NCBI GenBank assembly: GCA_964624465.1
Contig: CAZUZD010000113.1
Location: 1-17,283, forward strand
Direction of reading: 5' to 3'
DNA: 17,283 nucleotides
Source: CAZUZD01 sp964624465
Lineage (GTDB): Bacteria; Planctomycetota; Planctomycetia; Isosphaerales; Isosphaeraceae
In this document: positions 1 to 6,685 of the stretch, in pieces
Numbering within the stretch: position 1 is the stretch's first letter
Layout: every line of letters starts with the position of its first letter
Notes under the pieces: generated by a model
The model's input: only the letters and a program-made list of their open reading frames with translations
What the model was told of the DNA's origin: nothing
Database searches by the model: none
Position numbers and translations under genes: made by a program

Positions 1-1020
1 AGCGCCGGCGGCACCGGGGCCAACGAGGAGCGCGACCAGACGCTCAACCAGCTGCTCGTGAGCCTCGACGGCTTCGATTCCAACCGCGGAATCATCGTGA
101 TGGCCGCCACCAACCGACCCGAGACCCTGGACGCGGCGCTGGTGCGTCCGGGCCGGTTTGACCGGACGATCGTCGTGGACCGGCCGAACATTGACGGCCG
201 CGAGCAGATCCTCAAGGTCCACGCCCGGCAGATCCCGATGGGCTCGGACATCGACCTGCGCCACATCGCCGCCATGACCCCCGGATTCGTCGGCGCCGAG
301 CTGGCGAACCTCGTGAACGAGGCCGCCCTGCTGGCAGCCCGCAAGGGCCAGACGGTCGTGGGCCGCCCCGATTTCGAGCAGGGCGTCGAGCGCCTCCTGG
401 CCGGACCCGAGCGGAAGCAGAAGATCCTCAGGCCAGACGAGCAGCGCCGGATCGCTGTCCACGAGGCCGGCCACGCGATCGTCTCGCGGAGCCTGCCCGG
501 CACCGACCCGGTCCACAAGATCTCGATCGTCGGCCGGGGCAATGGCATGGGCGGCTACACCCTGTACCGCCCCGAGGACGACCGGTTCCTCCACACCCAT
601 AGCTTCCTGCAATCCACCATCTGTGGACTCCTGGGGGGCACGGTGGCCGAGGAACTGTTCCTGGGCGAGATCTCCGACGGCGCCACCAGCGATCTGCAGC
701 GGGCCACCCAGATCGCCCGCCGGATGGTCACCGACTTCGGCATGAGCCGGCTGGGCCGCGTGTGCTATCAGACCGAAGGCCGCAGCCCGTTCCTGCCCGG
801 TGGCGGCGCCAGCGGTGACAACACCTGGAGCCCGGAGACGGCGCGCGAGATCGATCTGGAGGTCCGCCGCATCCTGGAAGAAGGGCTGGCTCTGACCCGG
901 CAGATCCTCGAGCGTCGGCGCTCCGCCCTGGAAGCGGTCGTGGCCCGGCTGATCGAGCGCGAGACCATCGACGCCCAGGAACTTCACGACCTGCTCGCGG
1001 CGCACCCGGCGGCGGACTGA
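1..1020 (+). CDS. ftsH: ATP-dependent zinc metalloprotease FtsH, 3' part
   Basis: This is the C-terminal 339 residues of FtsH, a membrane-anchored AAA+ protease that unfolds and degrades damaged or unassembled membrane proteins and some cytosolic regulators. The frame is open from base 1, so the membrane segments, Walker A and Walker B lie upstream of the window. Visible in order: the end of the AAA module with the second region of homology (ATNRPETLDAAL, then RPGRFDR at about residues 49-55, with Arg49 and Arg52 as likely arginine fingers), the lid, then the M41 peptidase. The zinc site is HEAGH at residues 154-158, and the probable third ligand is Asp231 in SDGATSDLQRAT. The C-terminus is short and ends shortly after the peptidase domain. 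The next gene lies 290 bp downstream and is probably transcribed separately. Identification is secure; which FtsH paralogue it is cannot be told. Confidence 0.96.
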   Translation, partial: SAGGTGANEERDQTLNQLLVSLDGFDSNRGIIVMAATNRPETLDAALVRPGRFDRTIVVDRPNIDGREQILKVHARQIPMGSDIDLRHIAAMTPGFVGAELANLVNEAALLAARKGQTVVGRPDFEQGVERLLAGPERKQKILRPDEQRRIAVHEAGHAIVSRSLPGTDPVHKISIVGRGNGMGGYTLYRPEDDRFLHTHSFLQSTICGLLGGTVAEELFLGEISDGATSDLQRATQIARRMVTDFGMSRLGRVCYQTEGRSPFLPGGGASGDNTWSPETAREIDLEVRRILEEGLALTRQILERRRSALEAVVARLIERETIDAQELHDLLAAHPAAD

Positions 1021-1093
1021 CCCGTCGAGCGGGTCCTTGTGGACCCGGTCCACCGCATCCCAGGCCGGTCCCTGCGGTCCGGCCGCACGGTCC

Positions 1094-1123
1094 TTGCCGG
1101 TTCGGTCCCCGGGTGTCTACGCT
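1094..1123 (+). promoter_or_regulatory. candidate sigma-70-type promoter for tpx
   Basis: TTGCCG at 1094-1099 and TACGCT at 1118-1123 are separated by 18 bp, followed directly by AAGGG. This would give a leader of roughly 180 nt before tpx. It is one of few spots in the ftsH-tpx gap that resemble both hexamers. The CGCTAAG string overlapping the -10 box recurs at the candidate promoter near 11897. The rest of the gap holds no gene; it has a weak 7-bp stem (CGGGTCC/GGACCCG, 1030-1047) just after ftsH and several CGGTCC copies. Confidence 0.35.
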
Positions 1124-1310
1124 AAGGGCGTCCGCGATCGGGCCGGGCGAGACCCGTTCGCCCACCGACCGCGGGGACGGCCGACCTGGCGTCGCCGTCC
1201 CGGGGTCGCACGATCCGGGTTCGCGGCGCGGGGCCTGAGGGCTTCACCCGCAGCTCGACCGTCCTGCGCCCACCCCCGAACCCGTTCCCACCGCTCCGGA
1301 GAATCGATCC

Positions 1311-1841
1311 ATGGCCGAGACGCGCAAGGGTGAAGTGACGATGAAGGGCAACCCGGTCGAGCTGGCCGGCCCCCGGTTGCAGGTCGGGGCCACCGCGCCC
1401 GACTTCAAGGTCGTCAACGAGAGCCTCAACCCGGTCAGCCTGGGCGACACCGCCGGCAAGGCGCGGCTCTTCAGCGTGGTGCCGTCGCTCGACACCCCGG
1501 TCTGCAACCGGCAGACGAAGCACTTCGCCGACGCGATCAACGCCCTCGGCGATTCGGTGGCCGCTTACACCATCAGCCTCGACCTGCCGTTCGCGATGAA
1601 GCGCTTCTGCGCCGAGTCGAGCATCAGCAACCTGACGAACCTCTCCGACACGCACAACCACAGCTTCGGCGAGCACTACGGGGTTCTGATCACGAACCTG
1701 CCGATCCCGCTGCTGGCCCGCGCGATCTTCGTGATCGACCCCAGCAACACCCTGACGCACGTCGAGTACGTCAAGGAGATCGCCGAGGAGCCGAACTACG
1801 ACGCCGCCCTCGCCGCCCTCAAGTCGGCCGCCGGCCTCTGA
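1311..1841 (+). CDS. tpx: thiol peroxidase (atypical 2-Cys peroxiredoxin)
   Basis: A 176-residue Tpx-family peroxiredoxin that reduces hydrogen peroxide and organic hydroperoxides with electrons from thioredoxin, in the cytoplasm. The peroxidatic cysteine is Cys65 in SLDTPVCNRQTKHF and the resolving cysteine is Cys100 in MKRFCAESS; the 35-residue spacing is close to the Cys61/Cys95 pair of E. coli Tpx. The N-terminal KGNPVELAG matches the family's usual opening, and total length is near the usual 165-170. The ATG at 1311 has GGAGA at 1298-1302, 8 bp upstream; a second Met at codon 11 would cut into the family's first strand. The gene stands alone, with a perfect palindrome as likely terminator about 40 bp after its stop. 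No sign of truncation. Confidence 0.96.
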   Translation: MAETRKGEVTMKGNPVELAGPRLQVGATAPDFKVVNESLNPVSLGDTAGKARLFSVVPSLDTPVCNRQTKHFADAINALGDSVAAYTISLDLPFAMKRFCAESSISNLTNLSDTHNHSFGEHYGVLITNLPIPLLARAIFVIDPSNTLTHVEYVKEIAEEPNYDAALAALKSAAGL

Positions 1842-1879
1842 GTCTGGCCAGTGCTCGCCAGCGTCCAGCTCATCGCGTG

Positions 1880-1907
1880 CGAGGGGCGGGCCCGGGCCCG
1901 CCCCTCG
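1880..1907. terminator. perfect 28-bp palindrome between converging genes
   Basis: CGAGGGGCGGGC pairs with GCCCGCCCCTCG around a 4-nt CCGG centre, giving a 12-bp all-paired stem or, as DNA, an uninterrupted palindrome. It lies between the stop of tpx (1841, plus) and the stop of the M24 peptidase gene (1940, minus). On the plus strand it is followed by GCGTTTCT, only a weak U-tract. A bidirectional terminator is the simplest reading. Confidence 0.6.
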
Positions 1908-1939
1908 GCGTTTCTCGAGCCTGCCAGGCAGGATCGGCC

Positions 1940-3109
1940 TCAGGCAAGTGCCAGCCGATGGTGGCTGAGCGTCTCGAAGCCGTCGGCCGTGATCCGGTAG
2001 TTTCGTTCGATCCGCAGGCCACCGAAGTCGAATCCGTACTGGCCTGGTTCGAGTGTGACGACGTCCCCCTCGGCCAGGGTCTCGACGCCGTGCCGGACCA
2101 CGAACGGAGCCTCGGGATGGCCGAGCCCGATGCCGTGCCCCACGTGTGAAGGGTCATCGGGTTTCAGGCCCAGCTTGCGCAAGGCCGCTCGCACGGCGGC
2201 ATCGAGCTCACGGCAGGGCGTCCCGGGCCGGAGCAGGGCCTCCCCCGCCGCCATTGCCGCCAGACACCCGGCCATCAGGTCGCTCTGCTGGCCGGTCGGC
2301 TGGCCACCGACGACCAGGGTGTTCGCCAGGTCGCCCCGGTAGCCGCCGACAATGACCGAGAAGTCGAGGATGTAGAGCGAGCTGGCCTCGATCGGGATCG
2401 CGCCCGGTGGCCCCAGCGCCGTCCGGCTGCGGGGCCCGCAGGCGAAGTCACCGTACACCAGCGCTCGCGATCCGAGGTTCGCCAGGCAGGCCGCCTCGAC
2501 GACCTCGAACACCTCGAGTTCGGTCCGGCCCGGCTCCATCGCGCCGAAGGCCGCGGCGAGACCCGCCTCGATTGCGGCGATCGAGAGCTTCAGGAGTTCC
2601 AGCTCATCGGGATCCTTGGCCCGTCGGAGCTGCCCGATGGTCGAATCGAGCAGCGTCGGTGGCCGGTCACCCTGCACGTCCAGGTCGAGCCAGGCCAGGG
2701 GAACGGCGGCGTCGAGGCCCAGCCGGACCCGTCGCGGGCCGCCCCGGGATCGCACCACCTCGCGAACCGACGTCGCGAGCGCGGGTCGCCGGGCGGCTGC
2801 GGGGTGCGTCCCCTGGTACCACGTGCTGGCCACCACGCCCACGTCATGAGCGCCGGCGGCGAACGGCTCCACCAGGTTGTCAACCACCAGGGTCGCCTGA
2901 TCGTGGGTCAGGACCAGGGCGGCTCCAGCCTCATTCCCGCGAAAGGTGAAGGGCTCGAGGTGGAAGCCGGTGAAGTAGGTCAGGTGCTCGGGGGCTGCGA
3001 GCACGACGACCTCGGGGGCGGGCGACTCGCCGGCCGCGAGCGCCTGCCACAGGCGCTCGCGACGGCTCCGGCAGCCTTCGACCGTCAGTCCGGCCGATCG
3101 GTGGCTCAT
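1940..3109 (-). CDS. M24 family metallopeptidase (Xaa-Pro aminopeptidase-like)
   Basis: A 389-residue two-domain M24 peptidase: a creatinase-like N-terminal domain (about residues 15-160) and a pita-bread catalytic domain (about 165-385). All five expected metal ligands are visible: Asp249 and Asp260 (11 apart, DFSVIVGGYRGD), His325 in HVGHGIGLGH, Glu354 in TLEPGQY and Glu368 in LRIERNY. The second conserved histidine, His331, is also present. It probably removes an N-terminal residue preceding proline, or cleaves X-Pro dipeptides, in the cytoplasm; no signal peptide is seen. The exact substrate cannot be read from sequence, since prolidase, aminopeptidase P and creatinase share this fold. 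The ATG at 3109 follows GAGGAG at 10-bp spacing, and that site lies inside the end of the preceding DUF1080 gene. The two stand 7 bp apart and are almost certainly cotranscribed. Confidence 0.92.
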   Translation of the reverse strand: MSHRSAGLTVEGCRSRRERLWQALAAGESPAPEVVVLAAPEHLTYFTGFHLEPFTFRGNEAGAALVLTHDQATLVVDNLVEPFAAGAHDVGVVASTWYQGTHPAAARRPALATSVREVVRSRGGPRRVRLGLDAAVPLAWLDLDVQGDRPPTLLDSTIGQLRRAKDPDELELLKLSIAAIEAGLAAAFGAMEPGRTELEVFEVVEAACLANLGSRALVYGDFACGPRSRTALGPPGAIPIEASSLYILDFSVIVGGYRGDLANTLVVGGQPTGQQSDLMAGCLAAMAAGEALLRPGTPCRELDAAVRAALRKLGLKPDDPSHVGHGIGLGHPEAPFVVRHGVETLAEGDVVTLEPGQYGFDFGGLRIERNYRITADGFETLSHHRLALA

Positions 3110-3116
3110 CGCGGGC

Positions 3117-3821
3117 TCACTCCTCGTCCTCGTCGGGCACCGGGATCAGCCAGATGTTGCGGTACTGCACCGCGTCCCCGTGGTCCTGAAGCAGCAGCGG
3201 ACCATTCTTGCCCGCCTCCAGCCCGATCCCACCAGGGGTGGGGTCGATCTCCTTGTTGTCGAGCACGTTCACGCCGTTCTGCACCACGGTCACCCGAGCC
3301 TTCTTGACCACCTTGCCGTCCTTCACCCGGGCCTTGGTGTAGGTGATATCGTAGCTTTGCCACTGGAGCGGCGGCTTGCAGGCGTTGACCCGGGGGGCGT
3401 GCTGCTGATAGACGGCGGCGCAGTCATTGGTCTGCGACTTCAGTCCATAAGAGTCCAGGACCTGCACCTCGTGAATGCCGCCGATATAAACACCGCTGTT
3501 GCCGCGAGCCTGGCCCTTGTCGTTGGGCTCGTAGGGGCAGGCGAATTCGAGGTGGAGCTTGTAATTGCCGAACTCCGCCTGGGTCCGGATGTCGCCCTTG
3601 CCCGCGCCCACCGTGAAGATGGGGCCGGTCACCGGCCAGGAGGCCTCCTTACCGTCGCGATGCTGCCACCCTTCGAGCGACCCATCGAAGAGGATCACCG
3701 AGCCCTCGGGGGCCTGGAGACCGAGCATCTTGTCGTTCGGGGTGTCATTCTGCGCCCGGGCCTGAGCGGCGGCCAGGGCACAGAGCGTGAATGATGCGGC
3801 CAGGGCGCGAAGCATGGACAT
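3117..3821 (-). CDS. secreted DUF1080 / 3-keto-disaccharide hydrolase family protein
   Basis: A 234-residue exported protein of the DUF1080 family (now called 3-keto-disaccharide hydrolase), a concanavalin-like beta-sandwich very common in planctomycetes. Residues 1-23 form a Sec signal peptide (MSMLRALAASF, hydrophobic core, ARA-Q cleavage). Family hallmarks follow: VILFDGSLEGWQ (42-53), FGNYKLHLEF (84-93), RGNSGVYIGG then HEVQVLDSYG (106-126), and QDHGDAVQYRNIWLIP near the end. The tail is acidic (DEDEE). The frame stays open upstream to 3953, but the ATG at 3821 has GAGGA 9 bp before it, opens directly on the signal peptide, and lies downstream of a good promoter, so the longer start is rejected. 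It likely acts on carbohydrate outside the cytoplasm; the substrate is unknown. First gene of a unit with the M24 peptidase. Confidence 0.9.
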   Translation of the reverse strand: MSMLRALAASFTLCALAAAQARAQNDTPNDKMLGLQAPEGSVILFDGSLEGWQHRDGKEASWPVTGPIFTVGAGKGDIRTQAEFGNYKLHLEFACPYEPNDKGQARGNSGVYIGGIHEVQVLDSYGLKSQTNDCAAVYQQHAPRVNACKPPLQWQSYDITYTKARVKDGKVVKKARVTVVQNGVNVLDNKEIDPTPGGIGLEAGKNGPLLLQDHGDAVQYRNIWLIPVPDEDEE

Positions 3822-3925
3822 GGGACGAGGTCCTCGGGCGGGTGTGCCGGGTCGTCCTGTCCGGATCGGACTGCGGATGCGGTCCGGCGGACGGGGGTCG
3901 GCCCCGGAGTCGATAGATGCTTGCC

Positions 3926-3953
3926 AGTGTACCGGCCGCCCGGCGCGGAGCAA
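3926..3953 (-). promoter_or_regulatory. candidate promoter of the DUF1080-peptidase unit
   Basis: Read on the minus strand: TTGCTC (3953-3948), 16-bp spacer, TACACT (3931-3926). Transcription would start near 3919, leaving a leader of about 100 nt before the ATG at 3821. It separates this unit from the upstream fetAB genes on the same strand. Confidence 0.45.
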
Positions 3954-3971
3954 GCGGCCCGCGATCCCCCG

Positions 3972-4763
3972 TCAGCGCGGGGCGGTGCCCAGGCGGTCGA
4001 GGCGGAGCTGGGACGCCCTGGTGAAGTAACGGCCGAGCCTCAGCCGCAGCAGAATCAAGGTGCTGGCTGTGACCGTGGTGGCGATCGCCAGGTAGATCAG
4101 CATCTGATATCGAAGCGCCACCTCGACCTGGGCCCCGGCGAGGAGCTGGCCGGTCATCATCCCCGGGATCGCAACAAGGCCCGCGATGCTCATGCCGTTG
4201 ATCGTCGGTGTCAGGGCCGCCGCCACCGCGGCGCGGAGCGCCGGTTGCGCCGCCTGCGCAACGCTGGCCCCGAGAGCCAGCCGCAGCTCGACCTGATCCC
4301 GGCTGGATCGCAGCTCGCTCTCGAGCCGTTCGGCCGCCAGGGCAAGCCCGTTGACGCTGTTGCCCAGGATCATCCCGAGCAGGGGGATGACCACCTCCGG
4401 ACGGTACCAGGGCTCGACCCCGAGCCCGAGCCGGACCGCGACGGCCAGCACCGCCACCGCCGCCACGGCCATGGCGAGGAGCGCCTGCGCCCTGAACCAC
4501 CCGGTCCCTCCCCGCTGCCGACTTCCCACCGTCTGCGCCGATGCGGAGAGCATGACCAGAGCCGCGGCCGTGACGACCCAGGGACTCGGCCGCTCGAAAA
4601 TCCAGCGCAGCACGAGACCGAGCAAGAGCAACTGACCGACCATCCGCGTCGCGGCAATCAGCATGGGCCGGATTTGACCGAGGCCTGCGAGCGCCAGCAG
4701 GGCCATTGCGCCAATCAGTGGCAGGGCCGTGAGCGCCAGCCCGTCCCAGCCCGGTCCAATCAT
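3972..4763 (-). CDS. fetB: FetB-type ABC transporter permease (UPF0014 family)
   Basis: A 263-residue integral membrane protein of the FetB/YbbM family, the permease half of an exporter that in E. coli pumps out excess iron and protects against peroxide stress. Hydrophobic segments occur at about residues 7-28, 33-55, 62-75, 92-112, 122-142, 190-210 and 220-240. Family signatures are GMILGNSVNGLALAAERL (130-147) and LTPTINGMSIAGLVAIPGMM (184-203), with GQLLAGAQ following. The ATG at 4763 has GGAGA 5 bp upstream. It begins 12 bp after fetA, so the two are an operon. The peroxidase gene nearby fits a shared theme of oxidative stress, but is on the other strand. Family is clear; that the metal is iron is inferred from E. 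coli. Confidence 0.92.
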   Translation of the reverse strand: MIGPGWDGLALTALPLIGAMALLALAGLGQIRPMLIAATRMVGQLLLLGLVLRWIFERPSPWVVTAAALVMLSASAQTVGSRQRGGTGWFRAQALLAMAVAAVAVLAVAVRLGLGVEPWYRPEVVIPLLGMILGNSVNGLALAAERLESELRSSRDQVELRLALGASVAQAAQPALRAAVAAALTPTINGMSIAGLVAIPGMMTGQLLAGAQVEVALRYQMLIYLAIATTVTASTLILLRLRLGRYFTRASQLRLDRLGTAPR

Positions 4764-4775
4764 GAGAGTCTCCGT

Positions 4776-5534
4776 TCACGAGTTCGACTCCGGTCGATCC
4801 GGCGCGTCAGACCAGACTCCGGCATCGAGCTGGCTCAGGACCTCGGTCACCGGCCCGACGGTCGCGATCCGACCGGCCTGCAGAACCACGGCGGTCTCGC
4901 CCAGCCACGGGGCCAGCTCGCGCTGATGGGTCACGATGACGGTGCGCAGGCCCGTTCGCCGCGATCGCTCGGCCAGGCGTTCGGCGATGTGAAACGCGGC
5001 CACCGGATCGAGGGCCGAGGTGGGCTCGTCGAGAACCAGGATCTCGGGCTCCGCCAGCAGCGCCGTCGCAATCGCCAGCCGCTGCCGCTCTCCGCCCGAG
5101 AGGCTACCCGCGTCGCGGTCGAGCGCGCCGGGGTCGAGACCGAATTCATCGAGCAGCTCCCGCAGAACGCCGGGCTCGGGTGAGCGACGACCGCGGACAC
5201 TGGCCGGATATCCCAGGTTCTCGGCGACCGTTCCGGGCAGTGGCCCCGGCGTCTGGAAGACCAGCCCCACGCCCGCCCGCACCGCCCGGACCGGCAGGTC
5301 GCGCATCGGTGTCGCCCCGACGAAGACCTCGCCGGCGGCCGGGTCCTCGAGCCGGTTCAGCAGCCGCAGCAGCGTGCTCTTGCCGGACCCCGATGCCCCC
5401 ACCAGCACATGACGCCCACCGGGATCCAGGACCAGATCGATCCCATCCAGGACGGCCCGCTCCCCCCTCAGAACGCGCACGCCGACCAGGCGAAGCGCAC
5501 ATCCCACCGGCCAGGAACTCTCGGACCGTGCCAT
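4776..5534 (-). CDS. fetA: FetA-type ABC transporter ATP-binding protein
   Basis: A single-domain ATPase that drives the FetB permease. Counting from the GTG at 5540, Walker A is GASGSGKST at 48-56, the Q-loop is FQTPG with Gln96, the signature is LSGGERQRLA at 147-156, Walker B is ILVLDEP at 167-173 with Glu172, and the switch histidine is His205 in VTHQ. VFQTPGPLPGTVAENL resembles the FetA family. Two starts are possible: GTG at 5540 and ATG at 5534. GGAGG stands 3 bp before the GTG but 9 bp before the ATG, so the ATG is chosen, giving 252 residues. It is the first gene of the pair; no convincing promoter was found in the 195-bp gap shared with the divergent GrpE-like gene. Confidence 0.93.
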   Translation of the reverse strand: MARSESSWPVGCALRLVGVRVLRGERAVLDGIDLVLDPGGRHVLVGASGSGKSTLLRLLNRLEDPAAGEVFVGATPMRDLPVRAVRAGVGLVFQTPGPLPGTVAENLGYPASVRGRRSPEPGVLRELLDEFGLDPGALDRDAGSLSGGERQRLAIATALLAEPEILVLDEPTSALDPVAAFHIAERLAERSRRTGLRTVIVTHQRELAPWLGETAVVLQAGRIATVGPVTEVLSQLDAGVWSDAPDRPESNS

Positions 5535-5729
5535 CGTCACCCGCCTCCAGGTCGCACCATCGCACGGGCGGTCGTCGGGTTCGTGGTTCCGGGTCGTCGA
5601 CGTGCCCTGGCGTCAACGCGAGGCAGGGGGCATGATCGGTCCGACCCTCGGGCCAGGCTCCGGAGCGCCGGAGTCCCGCGGCCCGACCTCCACCGCCCGG
5701 TCCGGGCGCGGGACCGAGGAGCCTCAGCA

Positions 5730-6449
5730 ATGACCCCCGAACCGGATCGCTCCCAGTCCGACCAGGCGCTGGTCGAACGCCGTCCCGACAGCTCCGATGA
5801 CCCGAGCCAGGCCCCAGTGGCGGAGCCGACCCCGCCAGCGGCGGCCACGGCAGATCCCTCCTCGACCGCCGACGGCGGACCGGACGATCGCACCGCTCGT
5901 CCTCTGGAGTCGGCTCTGACCGTACTCCAGCAGACCCTGGAGTGTCGACTGGAGGAACTGGCCGGTCGCCTCGATCGCCGATTCGACGGACTGCAATCGC
6001 AGTTCGATCGCGAGGTGCGAGCCGAGGCAACTCGCGAGAGGGTGGTCGACCGACTCCACACCGAACTCCAGGGTTACAAGCAGGATCTTCTCTACTCCCT
6101 GCTCCGCCCCCTGTTCCTCGACCTGATCCAGTGGCATGACGAACTCGCCCGGCGCGCGGAGAGCCTGGCCGCCGGCTCCGACCCCGACCAGCGTCAGGGC
6201 CGACTCCTGGCGGAGCTGAGCGAGGGACTCGAAGACCTGCTCTGCCGTCATGGGGTCGAGCCCTTCCGGCTCGAGAGTGATCAGTTTGATCCGTCGCAGC
6301 AGCGCTCCATCAAGACCGTCACGAGCCCCGACCCGTGCCAGCACCGGACCGTGGCCGCCCGGCTCCGACCGGGGTTCCGATCCGGTGAACGCCTGATCCG
6401 GCCCGAACTGGTTTCCGTCTACACCCCCGTCCGTCCGCCCGCGGATTGA
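5730..6449 (+). CDS. GrpE-like nucleotide exchange factor
   Basis: A 239-residue protein with GrpE architecture. Residues 1-55 are Pro/Ala/Asp/Ser-rich and probably disordered. Residues 58-125 are a long charged helix likely to form a coiled coil (LQQTLECRLEELAGRLDRRF and on). Residues 118-172 are helical (DLLYSLLRPLFLDLIQWHDE). The C-terminal part has the beta-wing pattern RTVAARLRPGFRSGERLIRP (206-225), which in GrpE contacts the ATPase domain of DnaK and promotes ADP release. The ATG at 5730 follows GAGGAG (5716-5721) at 8-bp spacing; the frame extends further upstream without a better start. No dnaK or dnaJ is nearby, so this may be a second GrpE-type protein serving a divergent Hsp70. 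The family call rests on the wing motif and helix layout; the partner is not known. Confidence 0.75.
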   Translation: MTPEPDRSQSDQALVERRPDSSDDPSQAPVAEPTPPAAATADPSSTADGGPDDRTARPLESALTVLQQTLECRLEELAGRLDRRFDGLQSQFDREVRAEATRERVVDRLHTELQGYKQDLLYSLLRPLFLDLIQWHDELARRAESLAAGSDPDQRQGRLLAELSEGLEDLLCRHGVEPFRLESDQFDPSQQRSIKTVTSPDPCQHRTVAARLRPGFRSGERLIRPELVSVYTPVRPPAD

Positions 6450-6563
6450 GCAGCCGGCGGGCACGGGCACGGATTTCGGGCACTCCATTTGCGTTTGGCC
6501 CCTTCCCAGACCGCAGCGGGGTCGAATTGTGCGGCGAAACCGCCTCCCGACCGCGAGGATCGC

Positions 6564-6596
6564 CCAGAAATCGAGCAGTACCGCAAGCATTTCTGG
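6564..6596. promoter_or_regulatory. inverted repeat upstream of the ATP-grasp gene
   Basis: CCAGAAAT (6564-6571) and ATTTCTGG (6589-6596) are exact inverted repeats around 17 bp. The arms are A/T-richer than their surroundings and lie about 90 bp before the ATP-grasp start, in the 236-bp gap after the GrpE-like gene. The centre-to-centre distance is about 25 bp, somewhat more than two helical turns, so an operator for a dimeric regulator is possible. No clear promoter hexamers were found; a weak TTCTGG/TGTTTA pair overlaps the right arm. Confidence 0.35.
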
Positions 6597-6685
6597 CACA
6601 GGGTCGCCAGGCGGTGTTTACCGACCATGAGGGGTCGGATCGGCATGGGCCCGAGGCGGCCCGTCTCTCCTTGAGGGGAAGCGCG

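Noticed and set aside
3921..5183. 420-codon open frame on the plus strand
   Set aside because: Antisense to fetB and fetA; Gln/Arg/Asp/His-rich with no family resemblance.
6594..6610. TGGCAC followed by a GC pair, resembling a sigma-54 promoter
   Set aside because: The GG-to-GC spacing is 9 bp instead of the strictly required 10, and the TTGC part is missing.
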